From contig DHIQ01000155.1 in assembly GCA_002403895.1 (NCBI GenBank), positions 2,195 through 13,246 on the forward strand: a stretch of DNA of 11,052 bases, in the 5' to 3' direction. Shown piece by piece: positions 1-5,319 of this stretch. This DNA is from Candidatus Neomicrothrix sp. UBA4742 (GTDB lineage Bacteria > Actinomycetota > Acidimicrobiia > Acidimicrobiales > Acidimicrobilacustridaceae). The position numbers and the translations under genes are program-made. The notes below the pieces were generated by a model. It ran no database searches and was not told the origin of the DNA. It saw nothing but the letters and a program-made list of their open reading frames with translations. Each line of letters begins with the position of its first letter. Position 1 is the stretch's first letter.

Positions 1-39
1 TCACCTGCTCAGCCCACAAATCTGGCGGGCTCCCGTGCC

Positions 40-45
40 TAGGCT
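40..45 (+). promoter_or_regulatory. Candidate -10 element (TAGGCT) for a leaderless transcript
   Basis: The hexamer TAGGCT ends 7 nt before the ATG at 53. With that spacing the A of the ATG would be at or near the transcription start. No clear -35 box is seen. The identical hexamer precedes pknB. Confidence 0.45.
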
Positions 46-52
46 GAGAGCC

Positions 53-373
53 ATGCGCAAGCATCCGATCATCCTGGGCTTCGTGGTACTGGTGGCCATC
101 GGTGCCGTCGTGACCGGCAAGCCGGTTACTCCGGTGATCGTCGCCGCAGGGGCGATGTACGTCCTCTTGATGACGGGCGTCGTCATGCTCGGCGGGTTGG
201 CCCGCCCCGTGCCTGCGCCCCTCCCCGCCGGGGAGATGCGCAAAGTCCGCCTGCTCTACCGGTGCAGCATCTGCGGCACGGAGGTGCGCATGACCGCCGC
301 CAACAACGAGGACCCGGAGCCGCCCCGCCACTGCCTCGAGGACATGGACTTGGTAGCACCGACGATGGAGTGA
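53..373 (+). CDS. Small membrane protein with C-terminal Cys/His (zinc-ribbon-like) motif
   Basis: A 106-residue protein of unknown function. Two hydrophobic helices are visible at about residues 5-21 and 28-48. A Pro-rich linker follows, and then a soluble tail with C71-x2-C74 and H93-C94, set in a conserved-looking stretch (YRCSICGTEVRM ... EDPEPPRHCLEDMDLV). The Cys/His arrangement suggests a small metal-binding knuckle, and I recall similar tails in uncharacterised actinobacterial proteins. A GTG at 35 is in frame, but I prefer the ATG at 53 because a TAGGCT hexamer ends 7 nt before it and there is no convincing Shine-Dalgarno sequence. The 35 start would place that hexamer inside the gene. 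A role in the envelope or as a membrane-anchored metal-binding protein is inference only. The coding assignment itself is good: biased composition, helices and motif all agree. Confidence 0.8.
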   Translation: MRKHPIILGFVVLVAIGAVVTGKPVTPVIVAAGAMYVLLMTGVVMLGGLARPVPAPLPAGEMRKVRLLYRCSICGTEVRMTAANNEDPEPPRHCLEDMDLVAPTME

Positions 374-374
374 G

Positions 375-470
375 GTGGCCCCGGCCCTCATGAAGACGAC
401 GAAGCCACGCTCGGCCGGAAGAGTGCGCTCAGTCCAGAACTGGATCGTCAAGGCGTTGGGGAAGGGCTAG
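375..470 (+). CDS. Possible very small cationic ORF (26-31 aa), uncertain
   Basis: A short frame opens with GTG at 375, or with the in-frame ATG at 390, and stops with TAG at 468-470. It encodes 31 or 26 residues. The peptide is strongly basic, and its second half (RVRSVQNWIVKALGKG) could form an amphipathic helix. GGAG at 367-370 lies 4 nt before the GTG, overlapping the end of the preceding gene, so it could be translated by coupling. The stop lies 1 nt from the stop of the convergent 90-aa gene. Against it: a frame this short arises easily by chance, and I recognise no family. It is listed because it fills the gap without leaving unused space. Confidence 0.25.
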   Translation: MAPALMKTTKPRSAGRVRSVQNWIVKALGKG

Positions 471-471
471 A

Positions 472-744
472 TCAGAGCGAAGGCCCGCGGCCTGACGCCT
501 CCTCGGCCCGTATGAACGCCACCAGCCCATCGACGTCGCCTTCGTCGATTCCACCGAGGACAGCGGTGTAGAAGGTGCGGGCCCACGCGTCGATCTGCGT
601 GTCGTTGAACCCGTCGTCGTGCAGGCGCGTGCGGGCGGCGTTGGCCAACAGCCGCGCCCCCTCGATCTCGTTTATGGCCAGCTCTGGCTCCACCAAACCT
701 TCGTCCTCGGGCATCTCCGCGGACACGTCATCGCGTTCGCTCAT
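472..744 (-). CDS. Small acidic protein of unknown function, downstream of the NuoF-like gene
   Basis: A 90-residue soluble protein with no signal peptide or membrane helix. The first 30 residues are very acidic (many Asp/Glu). The middle (about residues 30-63, ARLLANAARTRLHDDGF ... WARTFYT) looks helical, and the end (EGDVDGLVAFIRAEEA) forms another predicted helix. The ATG at 744 is supported by a GAGAGGA Shine-Dalgarno sequence 7 nt upstream (752-758). It begins 31 nt after the stop of the NuoF-like gene on the same strand, so the two are probably cotranscribed. I do not recognise the family. A partner or stability role for the upstream redox protein is an inference from position alone. 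Confidence 0.75.
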   Translation of the reverse strand: MSERDDVSAEMPEDEGLVEPELAINEIEGARLLANAARTRLHDDGFNDTQIDAWARTFYTAVLGGIDEGDVDGLVAFIRAEEASGRGPSL

Positions 745-751
745 GGCAGGT

Positions 752-758
752 TCCTCTC
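752..758 (-). promoter_or_regulatory. Shine-Dalgarno sequence fixing the start of the 90-aa gene
   Basis: GAGAGGA read on the minus strand, 7 nt before the ATG at 744. It shows that this gene uses a conventional ribosome binding site, unlike the first genes of the units in this window. Confidence 0.6.
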
Positions 759-775
759 TCTGGCCCCGGCAGCGA

Positions 776-2254
776 TCAGCCGTCGAGGGCCTCGGGCTGA
801 CGGTGCTCGTCGAGGCGGTCGGCCGGCGCCCGCCCCGAATCGACCTCGTCATAGGTCCAGTCGGGCTGTTTGTCGCGGTGGTGCTCGTCAACCACCGCGG
901 TGCCGTCGTCGATCTCGACCAGCTCCGCCACCAGAGCGGGGAGTACGGCCGGCGCCTCGCCCGACAGGTGGGCGGCGACCTGACCGGGATAGCGCGCCAG
1001 CAGGCTGCCCACCACGGCCGCCTGCTGCGACGCCAGGTAGCACCGGGAGCCATCGGCCACCGTCGCCACCCGCTCACGGATGGCGACCATCGTGCGCTCA
1101 TCAGCCTGGGACCGACTCAGATCAGCCAAGTGCCGGCTGAGGGCCAGGCCACCCTGCTTGCAGGCGGTGCACTGGCCACACGATTCGATCGCCAGGAAGC
1201 GAGAGACTCCGGCGACTTGGGCCACCAGGTCGTCCTCGTCGTCGAGCACGATGAAGCCGGCGGAACCGAGGCCGCTGCCGATGGCCGCCAGGGCCTCGTA
1301 GCTCACCGGCGTGTCGAGGGCGTCGGCCGGGATGAAGCCATTGGACACCCCCGGTAGAACCGCCACGATGTGATGGCCAAGCCGCGCCCCGCCGCCGACG
1401 GTCTCGATCACCTCCCGCAGAGGTGTACCCATCATGAATTCGGCGACGCCCGCGTGACGCACACTCCCCGTAACCGTGCACACGATGGTACCGGGCGACT
1501 CGGACGTGCCCTCGGTCCGGAACCAGGACCCGCCCCGAGCGATAATGCCCGGCACGTTGGCCAGGGTCTCCACGTTGTCGACCAGCGCAGGAGGGGCCAC
1601 CAGGTCGGGATCCGCACCCGCCATCTCGACGTGGCTCGAAAGACCGCTGCCCGAGTGGACGTCGTTCGTCGACTCGACCACCTCGTCCACCCCGCGCCGG
1701 TATGGCGGTGCGATCCGGGGCAGGGGGGCACGGCCGTCGATGACCTCCAACAGGGCGGTCTCCTCGCCGTAGAGATACTCGTCGGGACCCTCGACGATGG
1801 TCACTTGAACCGCTCCCAGCCACTCGACATCACGTAGCTCGGCCAGGACCTCCCGCATCCGGTTGACGACTTCGGGGGCCGATCGTTTGAGACCCAGCAC
1901 GATCTCGCCAGCCCCGACGGCCCGCGCCGCGATGAGGGCACCCTCGACAACGGCGTAGGGGTTCATCAGCAGCAGCGTGCGGTCCTTGTAGGTGCCGGGC
2001 TCACCCTCGGCGCCGTTGACCACGACGGCCGCCTTCATGGCCGCAGAGGAGTTCTCCCGCACGGCCCGCCACTTTCGGTGGGTCGGGAATCCGGCGCCGC
2101 CGCGACCGCGAAGACCCGCCGCCTCGATCTCGTCGATGAGGGCCACGGGTTCGACCTGCAACGCGGTCGCCAAGCCACGGCCGCCTCGGCGAGCCAGGTG
2201 TTCATCGAGGGACCGAACCGGAGCCGGGGGAAGGACGCGATGTACCTGGGCCAT
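776..2254 (-). CDS. NuoF-family NADH-binding flavo-iron-sulfur protein (stand-alone paralogue)
   Basis: A 492-residue cytosolic relative of the complex I / NAD-dependent formate dehydrogenase subunit that takes hydride from NADH onto FMN and passes electrons to a 4Fe-4S cluster. Visible motifs: FMN-site glycine loop GLRGRGGAGFPT (47-58); NGAEGEPGTYKDR (80-92) and YGEETALLE (162-170) of the NADH/FMN pocket; VDNVETLANVP (225-235); SLBB-like region about 255-345; cluster ligands C359, C362, C365 and C405. About 30 extra residues lie between PPYRR and VDNVETL compared with ordinary NuoF as I remember it, and an acidic tail of about 85 residues follows C405. No nuoE or nuoG neighbour is present, so this is probably not the complex I subunit; its electron acceptor is unknown. 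An in-frame ATG at 2272 exists, but the Shine-Dalgarno-like GGAAGGG at 2262-2268 favours 2254. It follows crgA by 63 nt. Confidence 0.9.
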   Translation of the reverse strand: MAQVHRVLPPAPVRSLDEHLARRGGRGLATALQVEPVALIDEIEAAGLRGRGGAGFPTHRKWRAVRENSSAAMKAAVVVNGAEGEPGTYKDRTLLLMNPYAVVEGALIAARAVGAGEIVLGLKRSAPEVVNRMREVLAELRDVEWLGAVQVTIVEGPDEYLYGEETALLEVIDGRAPLPRIAPPYRRGVDEVVESTNDVHSGSGLSSHVEMAGADPDLVAPPALVDNVETLANVPGIIARGGSWFRTEGTSESPGTIVCTVTGSVRHAGVAEFMMGTPLREVIETVGGGARLGHHIVAVLPGVSNGFIPADALDTPVSYEALAAIGSGLGSAGFIVLDDEDDLVAQVAGVSRFLAIESCGQCTACKQGGLALSRHLADLSRSQADERTMVAIRERVATVADGSRCYLASQQAAVVGSLLARYPGQVAAHLSGEAPAVLPALVAELVEIDDGTAVVDEHHRDKQPDWTYDEVDSGRAPADRLDEHRQPEALDG

Positions 2255-2261
2255 GGTCACA

Positions 2262-2268
2262 CCCTTCC
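2262..2268 (-). promoter_or_regulatory. Shine-Dalgarno-like site choosing the start of the NuoF-like gene
   Basis: GGAAGGG on the minus strand ends 7 nt before the ATG at 2254. It lies between the two possible start codons (2272 and 2254) and supports the inner one. The outer ATG has no purine-rich site before it. Confidence 0.45.
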
Positions 2269-2317
2269 CCATACCGCGGGCCGTTAGACGTCGGGACCCG
2301 GTCCTTCCCGGCCGCCG

Positions 2318-2644
2318 TCAGTGGTACTGGGTGGCGGCGATGATGCCGGTCAGGATGAGGCCGAGGCCACCGAACACGTACCAGTTGCTCACGGCACCAG
2401 GCAGCAGCGACACGTAGTTCATAATGATGACCACAATGCCCAGACCCCAGGGGATGAACATGGTGGCCGGCCACCAGGGCGGGCTCACCTTCTGGTACGA
2501 AGGGATCGGCGGCGTGTACCGGCTGGACGGGTCCGGGGTCGTTGACCGCCCCGCCTTGGCGGACTTGTCGCCTCCGCCCTTGGGCGTCACGCGACCCGAC
2601 CCTTCGACGCGCCGTTTCTGGGGACGATTGGGTTGGTTGGCCAC
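2318..2644 (-). CDS. crgA: Cell division protein CrgA
   Basis: A 108-residue small membrane protein of the actinobacterial divisome. In mycobacteria CrgA binds FtsZ, FtsI, FtsQ and PknA/PknB-linked wall factors and helps coordinate septal synthesis. The sequence has a basic, Pro/Ser-rich cytoplasmic N-terminus (1-55), then the family pattern SPPWWPATMFIPWGLG at about 54-69 starting helix 1 (57-78), a short loop LLPGAVSNWYV, and helix 2 (88-105) ending in ATQYH. This matches the CrgA two-helix fold. The GTG at 2644 is chosen because TAGATT ends 8 nt upstream and no Shine-Dalgarno sequence is present. A start at 2686 would add 14 residues across that promoter-like element. It is divergent from pabA and probably the first gene of a unit with the NuoF-like and 90-aa genes. 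Confidence 0.92.
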   Translation of the reverse strand: MANQPNRPQKRRVEGSGRVTPKGGGDKSAKAGRSTTPDPSSRYTPPIPSYQKVSPPWWPATMFIPWGLGIVVIIMNYVSLLPGAVSNWYVFGGLGLILTGIIAATQYH

Positions 2645-2652
2645 GGCCCGAG

Positions 2653-2658
2653 AATCTA
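2653..2658 (-). promoter_or_regulatory. Candidate -10 element (TAGATT) of crgA
   Basis: TAGATT on the minus strand ends 8 nt before the GTG start of crgA. No Shine-Dalgarno sequence lies between, so a leaderless mRNA is likely. It faces the pabA element at 2697-2702. The two sit in a 66-nt divergent region whose ends share a CTAGC/GCTAG dyad (2656-2660 and 2695-2699). Confidence 0.5.
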
Positions 2659-2669
2659 GCGGGGAACTG

Positions 2670-2696
2670 GCTGGCGGTCGCCCCACCCCTGCCAGC
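2670..2696. repeat. Inverted repeat between the crgA and pabA start points
   Basis: GCTGGC (2670-2675) and GCCAGC (2691-2696) form a 6-bp dyad with a 15-nt centre. It lies between two back-to-back candidate -10 elements, so it could be an operator acting on both genes. It may also be chance in GC-rich DNA. Confidence 0.25.
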
Positions 2697-2702
2697 TAGC
2701 CT
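2697..2702 (+). promoter_or_regulatory. Candidate -10 element (TAGCCT) of pabA
   Basis: TAGCCT ends 8 nt before the ATG at 2711. No ribosome binding site is visible between them, which fits a leaderless transcript. No good -35 box is seen. Confidence 0.45.
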
Positions 2703-2710
2703 CCGGGCGC

Positions 2711-3292
2711 ATGGGAGCCCGGGTGTTGGTCATCGACAACTACGACTCGTTCGTCTACAACCTCGTCCAATATCTGGGCGAGCTGGGGGCCGATCCGCTC
2801 GTCTACCGCTGCGATGCCTTGACCCTCGACGAGATCGTGGAGCTGGACCCCGACGGGGTGCTCATCAGCCCCGGTCCGGGTCGCCCAGAAGATGCGGGGC
2901 TCAGCAACGAGGTGATCCGTCATTTCACCGGCCTGCGACCCGTGTTCGGGGTCTGCCTCGGCCACCAGTGCATCGGGCAGGTCTTCGGCGGCGAGGTGGT
3001 GCGCGCCCCCGCGGTGATGCACGGCAAGACCTCACTCATCCGCCACCGCGACGGGGGCCTGTTCGCCGGGCTGCCCAACCCGCTGGAGGCCACCCGCTAC
3101 CACTCGCTGGTCGTGGATCGAGCCTCGATCCCCGACGTTTTGGAAATCACGGCCGAAACCGACGACGGGGTCGTCATGGGACTCCGCCATCGCCAGTTCG
3201 ATGTCGAGGGCGTGCAGTTCCATCCCGAGTCGATCCTGACGACCGGCGGCCACGACCTCATCGCCAACTTCCTGGCCCGCGCCACCGTCTGA
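2711..3292 (+). CDS. pabA: Glutamine amidotransferase, anthranilate/aminodeoxychorismate synthase component II
   Basis: A 193-residue class I glutamine amidotransferase that hydrolyses glutamine and passes ammonia to a chorismate-using partner (PabB for folate, TrpE for tryptophan). It has the full family length and all key motifs: [15 protein letters not shown] (8-22), SPGPG (53-57), the nucleophile elbow GVCLGHQ with Cys82, HGK (104-106), YHSL (130-133), and the HPES catalytic His171/Glu173. Many actinobacteria have one such subunit serving both pathways, so trpG is an equally fair name; no partner gene is in the window. It is divergent from crgA and convergent with pknB, with only 2 nt between the stop codons. 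Mycobacterium tuberculosis has trpG (Rv0013) next to pknB in the same orientation, so the position is conserved. Confidence 0.95.
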   Translation: MGARVLVIDNYDSFVYNLVQYLGELGADPLVYRCDALTLDEIVELDPDGVLISPGPGRPEDAGLSNEVIRHFTGLRPVFGVCLGHQCIGQVFGGEVVRAPAVMHGKTSLIRHRDGGLFAGLPNPLEATRYHSLVVDRASIPDVLEITAETDDGVVMGLRHRQFDVEGVQFHPESILTTGGHDLIANFLARATV

Positions 3293-3294
3293 GA

Positions 3295-5133
3295 TCACGG
3301 CGCCGAAGGGGGAGTGTCCTTCTTGGCCGTGGTGGTGGTCGACGACGGAGCGGTCGTCGAGGTCCTGGTGGTGGCGGGCGGACCGGTCGAGATGATGATC
3401 GTGACCACCGATCCTGGGGGCAACTGGTTGCCCGCCGGAGGATTCGTGCCGATGACCCTGCCGGCATCGAACGAGGTCGAGGATTGCTGCGTCTCGTTCA
3501 CCTTGAAGCCGTGCGAGGTGAGGTTGGCCGAGGCGGTGGCCGCGCTTTGACCCGACACATCGGGGATGGCCACCGCCTGGGGACCGCTCGACACGTTGAT
3601 CGTGACCTTCGAGCCCTTGTCGGCCTTCTGCCCCCCGGCCGGATCCTGGGAGATGACGATGCCGACGGCGATCTTCGGGTCGTTCTGGTCGACGGCGTTC
3701 ACCACGAACCCGTTGTTCTCCAGCAACGACGTGGCGGCCGCCTTGGTGAGACCGGTCACCGATGGCACATCGCCCTGACCGAGCCCGGCGCTGACGGTGA
3801 TGATCACGGTGGAGTTCTTGTCGGCCTTGGTGTTGCCGTTCGGGCTCTGGGCGAACACGATGCCCTGCTTGACGTCGTTGTTCGGCTCCGTCTTGACCTG
3901 GACTTGGAACCCCCCTCCTTCGAGGCTCGACGTTGCCGCTTCGACGGTCTGGTTGACCACCGACGGCACGTCGACCTGTGGGGACTTCGACTGGTTGAGC
4001 TGGGTCCCGAAATAGAACAGGCCGGCCGCCACCACCAACAACATGCCGAGGAGCACCCACAAGAACGCGGAGCTGCGCCCCTTCTGGTCGGGCTCCGGCG
4101 CGGAGTCGGCGGAGGAGTAGCCCGTTGTCGGGGCCACCCCACCGGGGGGAATCGAACCGGCGGCCACTGCGGGTGCTCCCACCGAAGGCACGGCCTGGGT
4201 GGCGGTCCCCACCGCGCCGACTCCGGCCACGGCCGCCGCCCCGACAACCACCCCGGCGGCGAGGGCTGCCGCGGAGTGCATGGCCGCCACCGGAAGCCCC
4301 TCCAGGTAGTTGCGCAGGTCGGCCCGTAGATCCTCGGCCGAGGCGTAGCGCTGGGCCGGGCTCTTGGCCAGCATCTGGGCCACGATGGCCTCGAGCGCGG
4401 TCGGCACCGCGATGCCAATTGAGCTGGGCAGCGGTGCCGGCTCCTGCACGTGTTTGTAGGCGATGGCCACCGGTGTGTCACCACTGAAGGGCGGGCGGCA
4501 GGTGAGCATCTCGAACAGGACGCAACCGAGGGAGTACAGATCGCTGCGGGGATCCACCGGCTTGCCCTGGGCCTGCTCGGGCGAGAAGTAGGTGGCGGTG
4601 CCCATGACGGCGCCGGCCTGGGTGAGATTCGACTGGTCCGCCCCGCCGGTGATGGCTTGGGCGATGCCGAAGTCGGCCACCTTCACCTGGCCGCTCGGGG
4701 AGATGAGGATGTTGCCCGGCTTCACGTCGCGGTGCACCACACCGTTGCGATGAGCAAAACCGAGCGCAGCGGCGACATCGGCGCTGATCTCGGCGGCCCG
4801 CCGCGGGTGGAGGGGGCCGTCGGCGCGAATGATCTCGGAGAGGCTGCGGCCCTCGATGTACTCCATCACGATGAAGTAGGTGCCGCTCTGCTGGCCCCAG
4901 TCGTAGATGGCGACGATATTGGGATGGTTGAGGTTGGCCGCGGCCTGTGCCTCGCGGCGGAAGCGCTCGACGAACGTCTCGTCCTTGGCGTACTCAGGGA
5001 AGAGAACCTTCACCGCCACCGGACGATCGAGCAGCTGGTCACGAGCCAGGTACACGTCGGACATGCCGCCACGGGCCAGCTTGCGGTGTAGCTCGTAGCG
5101 ATCGTTGAAAACAGTGGGACCTTGGTCGGACAT
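3295..5133 (-). CDS. pknB: Ser/Thr protein kinase PknB with three PASTA repeats
   Basis: A 612-residue membrane receptor kinase. The Hanks-type catalytic domain spans about 13-275: glycine loop LARGGMSDVY (19-28), Lys42 in VAVK, catalytic HRDVKPGN (134-141), DFG (154-156), SPE (184-186). The activation loop has Thr171, Thr179 and Thr181, but position 173 is Ala. A charge-free Ala/Gly/Val segment (287-309) precedes an acidic linker and the main helix (356-376). Three extracellular PASTA repeats follow at about 384-449, 452-516 and 519-584, then a Thr/Ser-rich tail (585-612). M. tuberculosis PknB has four repeats. The family senses muropeptides or lipid II and controls growth by phosphorylating wall-synthesis regulators. 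The ATG at 5133 has no Shine-Dalgarno sequence, but TAGGCT lies 9 nt upstream. It lies downstream of pbpA with no pknA between them. Confidence 0.97.
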   Translation of the reverse strand: MSDQGPTVFNDRYELHRKLARGGMSDVYLARDQLLDRPVAVKVLFPEYAKDETFVERFRREAQAAANLNHPNIVAIYDWGQQSGTYFIVMEYIEGRSLSEIIRADGPLHPRRAAEISADVAAALGFAHRNGVVHRDVKPGNILISPSGQVKVADFGIAQAITGGADQSNLTQAGAVMGTATYFSPEQAQGKPVDPRSDLYSLGCVLFEMLTCRPPFSGDTPVAIAYKHVQEPAPLPSSIGIAVPTALEAIVAQMLAKSPAQRYASAEDLRADLRNYLEGLPVAAMHSAAALAAGVVVGAAAVAGVGAVGTATQAVPSVGAPAVAAGSIPPGGVAPTTGYSSADSAPEPDQKGRSSAFLWVLLGMLLVVAAGLFYFGTQLNQSKSPQVDVPSVVNQTVEAATSSLEGGGFQVQVKTEPNNDVKQGIVFAQSPNGNTKADKNSTVIITVSAGLGQGDVPSVTGLTKAAATSLLENNGFVVNAVDQNDPKIAVGIVISQDPAGGQKADKGSKVTINVSSGPQAVAIPDVSGQSAATASANLTSHGFKVNETQQSSTSFDAGRVIGTNPPAGNQLPPGSVVTIIISTGPPATTRTSTTAPSSTTTTAKKDTPPSAP

Positions 5134-5142
5134 ACGGCGAGC

Positions 5143-5148
5143 AGCCTA
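5143..5148 (-). promoter_or_regulatory. Candidate -10 element (TAGGCT) of pknB
   Basis: TAGGCT on the minus strand ends 9 nt before the pknB ATG, with no Shine-Dalgarno sequence between. It is the same hexamer as at 40-45. It suggests pknB can be transcribed separately from the fhaA-pbpA genes. Confidence 0.45.
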
Positions 5149-5250
5149 GTGACTGCGCCAAGGGGCCAACCCGCGTCGCACTCCATCAGGGCCCGGGGGA
5201 GCCTCGGTTGCGTTGGCTGTGGAGGGCGTTACGGCCTCGCCCGAGCTCAG

Positions 5251-5265
5251 GAGCGATGATCGCTC
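5251..5265. repeat. 15-bp perfect odd palindrome in the pbpA-pknB gap
   Basis: GAGCGAT, one central base, then ATCGCTC: 7-bp arms with perfect symmetry. As RNA only a 5-bp stem with a 5-nt loop is possible, so a protein-binding operator is at least as likely as a hairpin. It lies about 100 nt upstream of the pknB -10 candidate. Confidence 0.35.
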
Positions 5266-5278
5266 GAGTCGGTGAGCT

Positions 5279-5308
5279 GGCAGTCACCTCGGCTAACCCC
5301 TGACTGCC
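5279..5308 (-). terminator. Hairpin after pbpA, possible terminator or attenuator
   Basis: GGCAGTCA (5279-5286) and TGACTGCC (5301-5308) form a perfect 8-bp inverted repeat with a 14-nt loop, beginning 11 nt past the pbpA stop in the direction of transcription. No T-run follows, which is common for actinobacterial terminators but leaves the call uncertain. It would reduce read-through into pknB. Confidence 0.45.
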
Positions 5309-5319
5309 CCGGCCACACG

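Noticed and set aside
1..243. Minus-strand open frame covering the first small gene
   Set aside because: It is antisense to a protein with clear helices and a Cys/His motif; its own translation has no features. The window edge also prevents judging any upstream gene.
2294..2304. Short palindrome GGACC-C-GGTCC between crgA and the NuoF-like gene
   Set aside because: The arms are only 5 bp with a 1-nt centre, too short to be a hairpin and easily due to chance in GC-rich DNA.
2542..4329. A 595-codon open frame on the plus strand running across pabA and the PASTA half of pknB
   Set aside because: It is antisense or out of frame to two clearly real genes. Its translation is an Arg/Gly-rich low-complexity string with no domain, as expected from the third-position GC bias of the true genes.
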